From assembly GCA_002778195.1 (NCBI GenBank), contig PCDI01000008.1, forward strand, positions 616,655-680,654: DNA of 64,000 nucleotides, written 5' to 3'. The position numbers and the translations under genes were made by a program. Source of the stretch: Raffaelea ambrosiae. Lineage: Eukaryota; Ascomycota; Sordariomycetes; Ophiostomatales; Ophiostomataceae. The notes beneath the pieces were generated by a model. It did not search any database. It was not told the origin of the DNA and worked only from the letters and a program-made list of their open reading frames with translations. Below, piece after piece: positions 22,440-33,573 of the stretch. Each line of letters begins with the position of its first letter. Position 1 is the first letter of the stretch.

Positions 22440-23359
22440 GTGGCGGGCATCCCGCTGGCTCTCTGCCCCGGGGGGGCTGGATGTGTGGCTGGATGAATCG
22501 CGGGCCTGTTGCTGGACAATAAATAGCCGGGGAGAACATAAAATAAAATAAAAACGAAAAAAAGAAAAAGAACCAAGCAGATAAAAATGGAGGGAGAAAA
22601 TGTCAGAGCACTATGGATGAGACTCGGTTTTCTTTTGTTTTTCTTATTTTGTTTCTCGTATGCATCCACGATCTACAGTAGATTGAATTATACCCTGCAA
22701 GTGCAGTCTTGTTTTACGTATTACAAACTGAATGGACATGGCCTTGTGCCTTTATTGCGCAAAATATCCTTGTGGTGGCCAGTATCTGAAGTTCCCGTGT
22801 TGGGCCCATTTTACGAGGCTGTGCCTGCAGCTTTCTACGAGTACATTGTTCCTGGCTGCTTCCAGGCCCCCCATTTGTCGATCCCAACCCCTGTCCATGT
22901 CGGCAGTCTGCTGTACAGGAGTATTGAAACCGTCTATTTATGGTGTGGCTAGCCCCAGAAGCTTGGATAACTTGCAGTAGTGGCAGACCGACAGAGTTTA
23001 AGGTAGCCGGGGTATGGATGATGACCACAAGCACAAAAAAAAGAACCTAACATGCAAGGGATCACAGAACTCCACCAGGATGGTATGCATTTACCCGAAG
23101 GACGAAGGAAGGACAACGGCCTCACGTTGCGCCTCACTGCACGAATTGATTGCCTTGCGCAGCAACACGGGAGCTCTAGTCGATCCGATGAGATGTGCGA
23201 CGAGAAATGCGTATATATATGTTGGACGGCAGTCCGTAGTCAGAAGATAATTTTGATTCACCATCCAAGCAACAAGACATTCCAAGATTCCCAACAACCC
23301 GCAAGACAAACTCCAATCAAACTCTCTCTTCTGGTTCTTCTTCACCACACGCCAGCACA
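22440..23359. other. Intergenic with TATA-type promoter
   Basis: A-rich 3' flank at about 22520-22580, then no gene. A TATATATAT element at about 23211-23220 lies some 140 bases before the ATG of the secreted protein. A CT-rich leader (CTCTCTCTTCTGG) follows, both typical of strongly expressed fungal genes. Confidence 0.45.
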
Positions 23360-23839
23360 ATGTCGTCCTTCGCCTCCGTCGCCAAGCTCTCTCTGGGCCT
23401 CTTCTGCCTCTTCAGCTCTGCCTCTGCAGCTGCCATCAACCAGGTTGCCCCACGGGCCACATCCACCTCGCCTTATCCTTCCGGCTTCCCATACGTTCTT
23501 GGCTCCGTTGGCACTGCGTCGGCCAGTGATGGCGGCGCCTGCACGGCGACCCTGTCGGTCAGCTACAACGCCGCAGCTGCCTCTTCCTTCTGGGACTGCG
23601 GCCGCCACACGTATGCCAGCACGGTGTACTCGACTTACTCTCTGGACTGCGGTGCATGCGACGCAGTCAGTGCCAGCTACAATTTTCCCGCTGGTGGCTG
23701 CCCCATGGGTCCTACATACACTGTCTCGACCGTGACAGAAACGCCCACAACGGTGTGGACACTTGGGTGTGCGGCTGCCACGCCCACTGGCGATGCTACC
23801 ACCAGCGCTTGCGGTGCTCCTACTACAACTGTTGCTTAA
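23360..23839 (+). CDS. Small secreted cysteine-rich protein
   Basis: Single exon, 159 aa, ATG in a CACAATG context. Residues 1-24 form a signal peptide (LSLGLFCLFSSASAAA) with cleavage likely after the Ala-rich stretch. The mature part is rich in Ser, Thr, Ala and Tyr and has seven cysteines, including a CGAC pair near residue 95. The C-terminal third is Thr/Pro-rich and could carry O-glycans. There is no known domain. The size, signal and cysteines fit a cell-surface or effector-like small secreted protein. Nothing in it resembles a known toxin family. The TATA box and CT-rich leader point to high expression. Confidence 0.65.
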   Translation: MSSFASVAKLSLGLFCLFSSASAAAINQVAPRATSTSPYPSGFPYVLGSVGTASASDGGACTATLSVSYNAAAASSFWDCGRHTYASTVYSTYSLDCGACDAVSASYNFPAGGCPMGPTYTVSTVTETPTTVWTLGCAAATPTGDATTSACGAPTTTVA

Positions 23840-24524
23840 ATAGACGGGGAAGTGCGGGCAAAATGGGTTCTAGCATTTGTCATTTTTGCATTAGTAGGGC
23901 TGAAAACAAGGCTCGACTACGGGAAATGGTGTAAGACAAAACGGAAACACCAAAAAGGAGCAAAGAGGGTAAAATTTGCATTGGGATACATGAATAGCAT
24001 AGAAGCATTTTGTTTTGAATAATGAGATATATGACTCCAAAGGATGAAATGAAAGTCCAAAATGAATGAAACGAATCAAAACAAAATAAAATTCAATGAA
24101 CAAATGAATAAATAAATAAATAAATAAATGAATAAAATCACCGAATAGAATTGTGATCAAATTATGCGGGTTGACAAAATTGCTCTTTCCAATTGCTGGG
24201 ATCAGCCAAGACGATGCATTTCAATGCAATGGTAACCATCGCGAGGTCTTGCAAAATGAGCTATCACTCAATTTTAAACCACGAGAATTACGTCAATGCA
24301 CAATTTGAACAACTCTACTTAATCATCAAGTTTCTAGTATGTTTTTAACAACAATTAATGTGACGGAATGTAAAAGAAGAAACCACATGCTTTTAGACTA
24401 GCCCCGTAGCCGAAGGCAAGAATTAGAGCAGAAAAGTAAGGCAACTGGAAAAAGAAGAAAAATAACGGAATAGAATAGAACGAAAATAAAAACAGAGGGG
24501 GGGCAAGAAAAACACCTGAACAGC
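23840..24524. other. AT-rich convergent intergenic region
   Basis: Strongly A-rich sequence between two convergent genes, including a run of about five AAAT/AATG units at 24107-24128. No gene seen. Confidence 0.45.
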
Positions 24525-25883
24525 CTACGCTTTAATGTTTAGTTTGACGCCCGCTACCATGACACGAGCAACACAAAGAATCAGCCCAGCGGCACAAGCC
24601 ATGACACCGCCGAAAACCCACAGCCCCGTCCAATTCAACGGATCAGACGTTCCCAGAATCGCTCCTGCAATCGGACCAGCTATCAGTAGGCCAATGCCTG
24701 CTAGCGCAAAGCCTTGGCCCATACGCGTGCCAATCATTGCTTTGTTTGCGGTCAGCAAACGGAAGCACACAGGTGGCAGGGCAATAACCACACCAGTGAA
24801 GAAGCCCACGACGATGGACTCTACAATCGTGCCTGCCACATTATGCACCGCCAGCATGCAGAGCAGAGTAACCCCCAGAAGCACCGTCAGTGGTGTCATG
24901 GTGTTGAAGACGCCGATGCGGTCCGACAGTGCGTTTGGCAGGATCCGCCCGAAAACCGAGCCGGCGTTGAAGATGGCCGCCATGTAGAATGCCAGCGACC
25001 GATCCGTCACTCCGCGGTCGAGTGGATAGAACGAGATGTAGAAAATGGCCACGGTATTGGCCACAAAGACGCAGAACACGGCCAGCGTAAAGACCATGAA
25101 TGGGGGGTCGACAAAGGCCGGCCAGTCCACAATGGCACGGGGTTTGGGGGCCCGCAGACGCACGCGCATCGCAGCCAGGGGTATGGCAAACGTAGCCAGA
25201 GCAATGAATGCCATGGTTCGGACGGCCCACGGAAATCCAACTTGGCCAATGAGGCGGTAGACGACAACCGGGTACAGGACGCCGCCCAGAGACGAACCCG
25301 ACGAGGCAATTCCCACAGCCAGCCCAATGCGCGTGCTGAACCAGGTCGGGATCAGCGACACGGTGGGCACAAACAGCAGACCGGCGCCGATGCCAACACA
25401 GAAGCCCTGCGCAAGAAGAGCTTGCCAGTATGCGGTGCAGAGAGAAAGCATCATATGGCCGAAAACCACGAGGAAGCTGCCCGTAGCAAGTAGTGCACGC
25501 AGGTACCCGCGATCGTATATGGGGCCAGCCACGAGGCCCATGAGCTGGAGCAGGAATGATTGGATGGAACCGATCCAGGAAATGTCCGAAGACGAAGCTT
25601 GGAAGAGCTCGCCAGTTTCGTAGTACGTCTGAAATACGGCGAAAGCGCTGATCATGCCCCAAGTGTTGAAGAAGAGCACAAATCCGGACGCAACCTGAAG
25701 CCATGCAAGAAGGCCTCCATTTGGCGGCGGACCTGGTGACGGGCCTGAGGCTCCGGGCGCCGGTGCCGGCTCCGGAAACGTTTCAATCTTGGGTGCATTG
25801 TTGTCTTGCTCTTCGTGGCTGTTCGATCCGTCTGTGATGTCTTCTGCGTTCAGAGTTGACATCTCTTCGTTGGCTGATGACAT
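24525..25883 (-). CDS. MFS monocarboxylate-type transporter
   Basis: Single-exon gene, 452 aa from the ATG at 25883. Upstream in-frame residues look like leader, not protein. Residues 1-65 are acidic and Pro-rich, and cytosolic. Twelve spans follow. The family signature PPNGGLLAWLQVASGFVLFFNTWG in span 1 matches fungal MCT/RibJ-type carriers (TC 2.A.1.13). Others are FAVFQTYYETGELFQASSSDISWIGSIQ, AGPIYDRGYLRALLATGSFLVVFG, and a large loop at RVRLRAPKPRAIVDW before span 7. The members move monocarboxylates, riboflavin, or metabolite products. It is divergent from a Zn2Cys6 gene (495 bases between starts), suggesting shared control, and lies next to a TetX-like monooxygenase, so it may import or export that enzyme's substrate. 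Confidence 0.8.
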   Translation of the reverse strand: MSSANEEMSTLNAEDITDGSNSHEEQDNNAPKIETFPEPAPAPGASGPSPGPPPNGGLLAWLQVASGFVLFFNTWGMISAFAVFQTYYETGELFQASSSDISWIGSIQSFLLQLMGLVAGPIYDRGYLRALLATGSFLVVFGHMMLSLCTAYWQALLAQGFCVGIGAGLLFVPTVSLIPTWFSTRIGLAVGIASSGSSLGGVLYPVVVYRLIGQVGFPWAVRTMAFIALATFAIPLAAMRVRLRAPKPRAIVDWPAFVDPPFMVFTLAVFCVFVANTVAIFYISFYPLDRGVTDRSLAFYMAAIFNAGSVFGRILPNALSDRIGVFNTMTPLTVLLGVTLLCMLAVHNVAGTIVESIVVGFFTGVVIALPPVCFRLLTANKAMIGTRMGQGFALAGIGLLIAGPIAGAILGTSDPLNWTGLWVFGGVMACAAGLILCVARVMVAGVKLNIKA

Positions 25884-26377
25884 GGTCGGGAACCGGCTGC
25901 GCAGTTTTGTTGATCTGTAGTGTTCTAATGAATGGAAAGATCGAAGAGCAGGCTTCTGGGAGTAGGTGCGTCTAGGACAGACATATTTCAATCTGCTGCA
26001 TTGCTATTTATTGTGATCACTGTTGGGACGAGGAAGCCACGATGGCTTCCGCCGCCGCGGGCGAACCCCATCACGCTTTTTTGGGGGCCATTTTACGGAC
26101 AAATGACCGTGACACCGTCCTGTTGGCAAACCCCCACGAAAGTAAATCACCTTCGTAATTGTAAGACGAAGGTCAATTTGCCGTAAAGAAGAACGAGTAA
26201 CAGATGACTTCGTGGTCTCCTCCAATTAATCAGCTGCCGTTTGTGTGTGGATTTGTAATTTCGCCCGTGGCGGCGGAATTAATGCGTCTCAGGTGAAGAT
26301 GAGTGGCTGATCTCGCTTCCACACGGAGCTTCCTCCGTCAACACATCACAGCCGAATGACTGACTGTGTTTGGCAAT
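25884..26377. promoter_or_regulatory. Divergent promoter, MFS and Zn2Cys6 gene
   Basis: Shared 5' flank of two divergent genes. It contains an inverted repeat, CCTTCGTAATT...AAGACGAAGG, at about 26151-26171. No CGG-N6-CGG motif of the kind seen further on was found. Confidence 0.4.
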
Positions 26378-28505
26378 ATGAGCAGTCCGGACAATGCAGA
26401 ATCGCTGCGACGGAGGAAGGTCCGCAAGGGGACGCGGTCGTGCTGGGAATGCAAGCGGCGGAAAATCAAATGCGTCTTTGCGTCAGCGGAGGACTCCAAA
26501 TGCATCTGCTGTCAGCGTCGACGTCTGCCATGCGTGAGCCAGGAGCTGCCCGAGGAACTGGCTCCAGCCAGAAACAGTGACCGCCATCTCACGGAGCGCA
26601 TCGCCCGCGTCGAGAATTTTATGAAAGAATGTCTGGCCAAAGGTGATGGCACGACGTATTCGCCCGACCTTCGACGTGATCCACGTCTGTCTTCAGTTCG
26701 AATCCCGCTCACGCCTGCTGAGGTATGCCTTTCATAATTCAGTCGTGCCACGACCTTTCCTTTCTGATTGCATGTAGAGCCTCGGGGAGTCATTGTCGAA
26801 CACGCCATTCCTGCCACCAGATTCTCAAGACGTACTCGGCCAGCCCGACTGGCAGACCGCTCGCCGAAATCTTCTTGCCAGCTTTCCGGGAGTAGACGAT
26901 GCCAAAGTCCTTCTACACGAGAGCCAAAAGCCAGAACTATACACACTCCTGGTCAATACGCGACCGCACAACTGTCTTACCTTGGAGGCACTTTCGGCAC
27001 CATGTGGCGTCGGTCAACTTCCGGGACCCAACATTCATCCAGTTCTGCTCGCGAAGCAAATGCTCATATTCGCCATTACTCTTCAGTGTCCTTGTGGTGA
27101 TGATATCACGAATCTCTCTGAGCCGCCCGATGTGCTCATGCCTCGCCTGGTGACCGCGGTGGCGACATGGGTTACAAACAAGGAAGAGATGCAGGTGACG
27201 GTGGACTGCCTGGTATGCATCATTCTGGAAGGCATGTTTGAAGTCAACCGGGGTCAGCTGAGGCGGGCCTGGTCGGTGTTTCGAAGAGCCATGACGGTAG
27301 CCCAACTGATGGGACTGCACCGGTCCCCCATACCACCACAGAAATGCCTCGACAGCAAAGCAAACTATGACCCGGAGTTTCTCTGGTTTCGTGTGGTCTA
27401 TATGGACCGTTACCTCAGCATTCTCCTGGGTCTACCACAGGGAACCGCCCACAACAAAGTGGACTTGGCCCCGTCTTCCCGTTTGCAACATGTCACCCCC
27501 CTTGGAAGATTTGACCAGCAGCTGTCTGCATTGGCATCGCGCATACTGGAGCGCAATGACCGGCCTTTCACTATCCGGGATAAAGAGAACACCGAGGCCA
27601 TCGATGCCGAGCTGCTGAGCATATCCAACTCCATGCCCTCGAGCTTCTGGCACGCAGCCAACTTCCACAGCCTGACACCAGGCGCACCCGAGACCCTGCT
27701 CGAAACTGTTCGACTGTCCTCCCACGTTTACTACTTTGGCCTCCTCATCCAACTTCACCTGCCCTATATGATGCATACCGACAATTCCGACACCACGCAC
27801 ACATATGCCAAGACAACCTGCGCCAATGCCGGACGCGAGATTATGACCCGTTTCATTGCGCACCGCAGCTTTAACCCCAAGTCGTCCTGCTCTAGACCGG
27901 TCGACTTTTTTGCCTTGCTGGCTGCCATGACACTCCTCTTGGCCCATCTCGACACACACAATCGCGGTGATCAGAAGCACAACATTCTGGCTCACCAACG
28001 CCTCAGTGACCGGGCTATGCTGGAACAAGCCTTGGAACGGATGGACGTTATCAGCAGCGCCCATGACGACGCTTTTATGTCCAGAAGCTCCACTCTTATA
28101 CGGAAGCTGCTTGATGTTGAGGGCGACGCTGCGGGAGGAAACAAATTTGTTGTCGAGAATGTACGAAGCTCAGACAGACCAAGCGCTGCTTCGTCTGACG
28201 ATGGCCTTCAGCTACACATCCCGTATCTAGGATTCGTGAGGATCGCACCACAAAAGCAAGTACCAGATGGAGAAGCTGCAAATGCACAGCTACAAGGCGA
28301 TATGGGAAGCTTGGTCCAAGCTGACACAGGTGCAAGCGGCTTGCTGCTTGATGGCGCACCGGACTTGTGTTTAGCAACGGACAGTGCCAATGATTGGACA
28401 TTCCAGGGGGTAGATACCGCATTTTTTGACAGTCTTCTGAAGGGCACATCTCTTGGCATGGATCAGTGGATAGACGGGGCGACTTTGGAGATGGACGATA
28501 TGTGA
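26378..28505 (+). CDS. Zn2Cys6 transcription factor
   Basis: Two exons, 26378-26722 and 26778-28505, 690 aa. The cluster CWECKRRKIKC...CICCQRRRLPC lies at about residues 25-55 in a basic setting (RRRKVRKGTRS). An LTERIARVENFMKE helix follows and may dimerise. The middle homology region of fungal_trans type includes RRAWSVFRRAMTVAQLMGLHRS and FLWFRVVYMDRYLSILLGLPQG, the latter a strong family hallmark. The C-terminus is acidic (FFDSLLKGTSLGMDQWIDGATLEMDDM), as expected for an activation region. The gene is divergent from the MFS carrier and convergent with the FAD monooxygenase, so it is the natural candidate regulator for that pair. Confidence 0.85.
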
Positions 28506-28670
28506 GGATTCTTGTGGAGTTTATTTTATACAGTTTTCTAATTGGGCAACATAACTCTTCTGCGGTTCCAACTAGGACATGCTATGCTTATGCGCGCCAT
28601 CAACGCCGAAACTGAAAGTATACCCAACCCCCCTGGCAGCCACCCCCCCCAAACAGCCAGCGCGTATTGG

Positions 28671-29924
28671 CTACTGTGATGGCGGTCCCCCCTGTAGCAG
28701 AGCATCCAGGAAGCTGGCAAACACTGGTCCCGCGTCCTCTGTACCCAACATGCTCCCAATGAGAGCATCTGTCTCTTTGCCAATCTCGATTGCGCGTGCA
28801 AGCATGCCTTCCTCGAGTTTCTTCAGCTCGGGGCCAAAGGTGCGTTGGAACGCGGCCACGTCTTGGCTCGACGTGTCATGTGCCTTGGTGATCTCGTGTG
28901 CCAGCAGAAGCGAGTCCAGCATGGCTTGGTTGACGCCCTCGCCGTTGGGAAGCATCACATGTGCCGCGTCGCCGACGATGGTGGCCGCTGGCTGGTGCTC
29001 CCAGGAGCTGCCATACGGCATCACATACAGCCCGCGGATGTCCAAGCTCTCGCCCGGGTGGTCGGCCGCCTCTTCGTCGCAGGCCGTGCCGATCAGCGTC
29101 TGGATGGCGGGGCCAAACGTGCCCAGCAGTGCGTCGTCGTGGAACAGCTTGTCCTTGGCGCACGAAGCCGGCTTGCCTGCCAGACCGGCCGTCGTGGCAA
29201 AGTGCTCGTCCGGCGTGGTCAGCCATAGATAGAGGCGGGCCGAGTCGATGGCGCCGCGCTGTGAGAGGACGCCGTGTTTCCGGCCAAACGAGCCAAAGGA
29301 GCCCGAGCCGACGAGCTTCGCCAGGTCGGGGTATTTTTCGGTGGTGTTGCGAATGGTCAGCGTGATGAGTTGCATGCCGCTGTACTGCGGCTTCTCGTCC
29401 ATGAGCAGCGCCCGCACCTTGGACCAAGCGCCGTCGGCCCCGACCACCAGGTCGAATGTGTGCTGGCCGTGGGGGCCAAAGTCGAGCGTGACCGCGTCCG
29501 TTCCGGAGGACGACGTTGCCTTGGATGCCGAGAGGAGCTTGTGCTGCCACCTGATGCTGTCCGGTGGAAGATGGCTGACAAGAAGCTTGGTGATGTTGTT
29601 GCGCGAGATCTCTGGACGGCCCAGCCCTTGGTCTGCGCCGACGGCGGTGAGCACTTTTCCATCTCGATCGCAAATGACAAAGGCCTCGCTGCACTCTCCC
29701 GTGAGCCCCACGAACTCGTCGTACAGCCCGCAGGCCTTGATCGCCGCGATGCCGGACTCGGAATGGAGGTCCAGGCTGCCAGACGGCGCAGCGAGCTCTT
29801 CCTCGCTGGGCCTCGGCCGAAGCTCGAAGATGGTAAAGGGGATGTTGTGCTTGTGCAGAAGAACGCCAACTGTGAGACCAGCTGGGCCACCGCCAACAAT
29901 GGCGATTCTTATCCTTGAAGGCAT
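28671..29924 (-). CDS. TetX-like FAD-dependent monooxygenase
   Basis: Single exon, 417 aa. The FAD motif IAIVGGGPAGLTVGVLL lies at residues 7-23, then GSLDLHSESGIAAIKACGLYDEF. That arrangement, with the DLHxxSG segment, is typical of the TetX branch of class A flavin monooxygenases. The DG motif is DLVVGADGAWSKVR, and the second FAD motif is GDAAHVMLPNGEGVNQAMLDSLLLA. There is no membrane anchor or peroxisomal signal. The enzyme should hydroxylate an aromatic or polyketide-like compound with NAD(P)H and oxygen. Bacterial TetX inactivates tetracyclines. Fungal members often work in secondary metabolism or detoxification. The flanking MFS carrier and two regulators support such a role, but the substrate is unknown. 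Confidence 0.75.
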   Translation of the reverse strand: MPSRIRIAIVGGGPAGLTVGVLLHKHNIPFTIFELRPRPSEEELAAPSGSLDLHSESGIAAIKACGLYDEFVGLTGECSEAFVICDRDGKVLTAVGADQGLGRPEISRNNITKLLVSHLPPDSIRWQHKLLSASKATSSSGTDAVTLDFGPHGQHTFDLVVGADGAWSKVRALLMDEKPQYSGMQLITLTIRNTTEKYPDLAKLVGSGSFGSFGRKHGVLSQRGAIDSARLYLWLTTPDEHFATTAGLAGKPASCAKDKLFHDDALLGTFGPAIQTLIGTACDEEAADHPGESLDIRGLYVMPYGSSWEHQPAATIVGDAAHVMLPNGEGVNQAMLDSLLLAHEITKAHDTSSQDVAAFQRTFGPELKKLEEGMLARAIEIGKETDALIGSMLGTEDAGPVFASFLDALLQGGPPSQ

Positions 29925-30827
29925 GACTGAGTCTGTGGTTGGTGGCGGAAGTTGGGTTTTTTTTTTCTGTTTCTTTTTCTTTCATAAATCAAATGGTTTT
30001 CGATTGCTTTGGTGTTGAGCTATCCTGGCGAGTAGAGTTGCAAAACACTGGCAAGAGAAGTACACATGGTTTGTATTTATAGCGAGAAAGGGTTGTTGTT
30101 CGGGTTATTCGCTATTCAACTCACGGCAATACTGTTGTAGCACAAGGAGGCCAGAGCCAGTTGTGATTATGGCCCATCCCTTTAATACGGGGTCGGGGAA
30201 TTGTTACGCACTCGGTCAATTCAGGCGAGAAATTCGGGGAATTACAGAGTGCTGGCCACCTCGAGCTTGTCTACAAGAAAAGTAAGCGCGGGCAGATCTC
30301 CCCCCACCGAGGGAGAACCGAGTAATACGTTCAGTATAACCTTCTCATACTCCCTAAAACCCGAAGCTATGACGCGTAAGAGGCCATTCTTCCCTGCCTC
30401 CGTTCCAAGAACAGTCCCGAAAATCTTCAAAAAGTAAGCACAGGCAAATCTCTCCGCTGACCACCGTGGGAGAACCAAGGCATTCATAACCAATACTTGA
30501 CAAGATCGTCCAATGCAGCCTTCTCGCCTTCGAGAAAGACCAGGCTGTGACAGGCAAGAATTCATTCTTTCCCAGTCTGGGTCGGGGCGTGGCAAGGGAA
30601 ACTGCTGTACAAGTATTGGGCCCCACGTCTTCTGAGACATGGTCGGGAAAAACGGGCACCCTCGGCCCCGATTAAGGCCCACGAATCACAGGGCGTTATC
30701 GCGTGTGAGTGGTCCGCTCAGGGTCAATGAAAGCAAACATGCGCGGTGAATATTTGTCAGAGCTGTTAGACAAGTCAACGAAAGTTTTCCACGCTGATCC
30801 CAAGCCCATTGAATCGAATCAACAAGC
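29925..30827. other. Divergent intergenic region
   Basis: 5' flanks of the monooxygenase (minus) and the next Zn2Cys6 gene (plus). Two diverged copies of a segment of about 100 bases seem present (around 30281-30440 and 30440-30560), sharing AGGCAGATCTC/AGGCAAATCTC and GGAGAACC. No gene seen. Confidence 0.4.
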
Positions 30828-33218
30828 ATGCCGTCTTCCTCGCACACGTCTGTCCGGCCAACACACTCCTGCGTGCGCTGTGCTGCTCGCAAAGTCAAGT
30901 AAGCAAGAGGCAACCTACCCGGTGTGTTTGGCAATGGCTGCTGATCCCGAAGCAGATGCAACCGCGCGCAGCCCTGTGAGTCGTGTACCCGGCATAGTGC
31001 AGAGTGCGTCTACCATCCTGTCCAGCCCCGAGCCAGGCGCAAGCGGCCAAACAAGCAAGACCTGGAGGACCGTCTGAGACAGTACGAATCGTTGCTTCGG
31101 GACCAGGGGATTGAACCCAAGGGGCTGTCAGCAACGCCGACTTTCGAGTCTGCTGCCGGATCAACTTTGTCAGGTGATACCGTTTCCGGAGACAACCTGA
31201 TCCCAGAGCCTCCCGCGAGCAAGACCGGAGCGCCTATTTCGGGCACGCGCAAAACAAAAGTGATCCAGGGCCCCGGGCATACCAAGATCATTGACAAGTA
31301 GGCGGACCATCCAAACCATACACCCGTCTGCGCGACATCCGTCTGACCTGATCTAGTATCCTGTGGGCGGCTCTCGAAGAAGTGGGTGTCTTTGCCCGAA
31401 TTCCACAGAGGTGACCTGTCTAACAAGCAGCAACAGCACCGTGACCCGCAGGACATTCTGGAGACCTCGTCCAATGACGAAGATGACTCGGAGGTTTCGG
31501 ACGAGGACTTTGGGTTTATCCTAGATGGCGCATCCAGTCCAGGTGCCACCGTCCAGCACCCTTCGCAGGCCGACATTCTCCAGCTGTGGCAAGTGTACAG
31601 GGAATACGTGGACCCCTTGACGAAACTGGTGCACATCCCCACCCTGGCGCCCGTGGTCGAACGCGCATCAAGAAACCTGGACTCCGTGCCGCGCAGCTTG
31701 GAGGCGCTGATGTTCTCCATATACAGCGCAGCCATTATGTCGCTGAAGGACGACGAATGCAGGCAGCGGTTCTCCGAGCCCCGTTCCGTCCTCTTCCCGC
31801 GCTACGTCAACGGGGCCAAGGTGGCACTGTCTCGTGCCCGGTTCATGGGCACCACCAATGTCACTGTGCTGCAGGCCCTGGTCGTCTACCTCCTCGCGAC
31901 GCGGGACATTTACGAGCCGCGCGCCGTGTGGTCGCTGATCGGCGTGGCGGTGCGCATTGCGCAAGGCATGGGGTTCGAGCACGACGGCACCTACCTGGGC
32001 CTGCCTCCTTTCGAGACGGAGATGCGGCGCCGGATCTGGTGGCAGCTCAAGACGCTCGATTTCCGCACAGGCGAGCTCTGCGGCGTGACCAAGTTCCACG
32101 ACTTGCAAGTCGGGGGCAGTTCCACCAAGTGGCCCAGCAACATTGGCGACGACCAGCTTTTCCCCGGCATGACGGCCTTGCCAGCCGCGTCCCGACACAT
32201 GTCGGATGCCGTCTTCATCTCCGTCAAGTCGGAATTTCTCAACTGTGCGGCCGAGCGCGCCACGAAGCTCCAGAACGCGAGCCCGAATGCCTCCCAGCTG
32301 GACCTCTACTGCCTGACCGAGGCTGATGCCGATCGGGTAGCACTGGGCGTGGAAGAACGGTTGGAGAGCAAGTATCTGCGGTACTGCGACCCGTCGCAGC
32401 CCCTGCAGCTGATCACGATGCTCATGGCGCGCTGTGCCGTCAACGTCATTCGCTTCATGTCGCACCACCCGCGACGCTGGATCAATGGAGAACAAGCCTC
32501 GCCCTCCGAGCGCCAAAAGGTGTGGGACATCTGTCTGAAGCTTCTTGAGCAGCACCAGATGGTGCTCACCAACCCACTGCTGCGGCAGTTTGCCTGGCAT
32601 GCTCCGTACACGCACCAATGGCACGTCCTCATCCACGTCTTGGATTGCTTGCGGGTCATGGACTCGGACAGAGCGTGGGACCTGATTGAGAGCACCTATA
32701 CCAACAGTCCCCACATGTATGACATGCGGAGACCGATCCATGTCGCCGTCGGCAATCTCTGTCTCAAGGCGTACAGCAAGCGCGAATCTCTGCAACGCGG
32801 GAATGGCGATTCTCCGCCCACACCCGCGTTCATTGTGCACTTGCGGGAACAGCTGCACACGCTCAAGGCCAAGAGACAACGACGAGCCGGGAAGAGAACC
32901 CAGTCGGAGAACCCGGCCGGCATGGGCGGGGCGGACCATCCGGGGACGAATGCAAAGACAGGACTGCCGAGCAACAGCGGGCTGCCTCACCGCACGCAAG
33001 AGGCACAGCCCCTACCACCGGCCAACCCAGAACCGGATCAGTCCCTGCACATGTACGGCTTTGGAGACGATCCCCCCAGTAACACAAGTCTGGATCTGGG
33101 CTTTCTCCTGGACCAGGACACACCAGACTGCACTTCTGTCCATCCCATCGACTGGGACAAATGGGATTCTTGGCTGGCGAGCACGAGCGTGGCATACCCG
33201 CAACTGCCTAGTCAGTAA
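30828..33218 (+). CDS. Zn2Cys6 transcription factor with fungal_trans domain
   Basis: Best model has four exons: 30828-30898, 30956-31297, 31357-31381 and 31428-33218, 742 aa. The zinc cluster CVRCAARKVKC-NRAQPCESCTRHSAEC is split by intron 1 inside the K codon. A coiled segment, KQDLEDRLRQYESLLRDQG, follows. The short 25-nt exon 3 supplies NILWAALEE, the motif that precedes the regulatory domain in many family members. A simpler alternative removes exon 3 through one 111-base intron and also keeps frame. The middle homology domain is clear (ADILQLWQVYREYVDPLTKLVHIPT, RIAQGMGFEHDG, RRRIWWQLKTLDFRTGEL). The arrangement resembles regulators of small metabolic clusters. It is divergent from the TetX-like gene and convergent with the MFS gene at 33.6 kb. 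Confidence 0.8.
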
Positions 33219-33573
33219 ATGTACATTTGTATACGCGCGCTCAATATAAAAGACAAATACCGCCTTTCGGAATTGCCACTTTCGTACACAGAGCGGCCCA
33301 CTTCTGGCCTCGGACTCTACCCAATATCGTTGCCAGTGCGGTTCTCAGAATACTAACCGGCCGTGCTTCTATTTTCGGGTGGCACCCCTTTGTGCCGAGT
33401 GTAAAGACAGCAGACGTCCACCGAGAAACGTCTTGGAAACGCCGCCTGCATCATGAGACGAGCAACAAGGTCTCCTCACTCTTTTCCACGCAATACGTGT
33501 AACCTACTAACACCACAGCTGATATCAGAGTGATGCATCTTCTGTATGCCAACGCCATCCATTGAGTTGTGGC
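33219..33573. other. Short convergent intergenic region
   Basis: Between two 3' ends. Nothing recognised. Confidence 0.4.

Noticed and set aside
28876..29985. 369-codon minus-strand frame overlapping the FAD monooxygenase
   Set aside because: It is a shadow frame of the GC-rich monooxygenase gene, which carries all flavoprotein motifs in the other frame.
31668..32999. 443-codon minus-strand frame opposite the Zn2Cys6 gene
   Set aside because: His/Arg/Gly-rich shadow of a GC-rich coding region; no protein motif.
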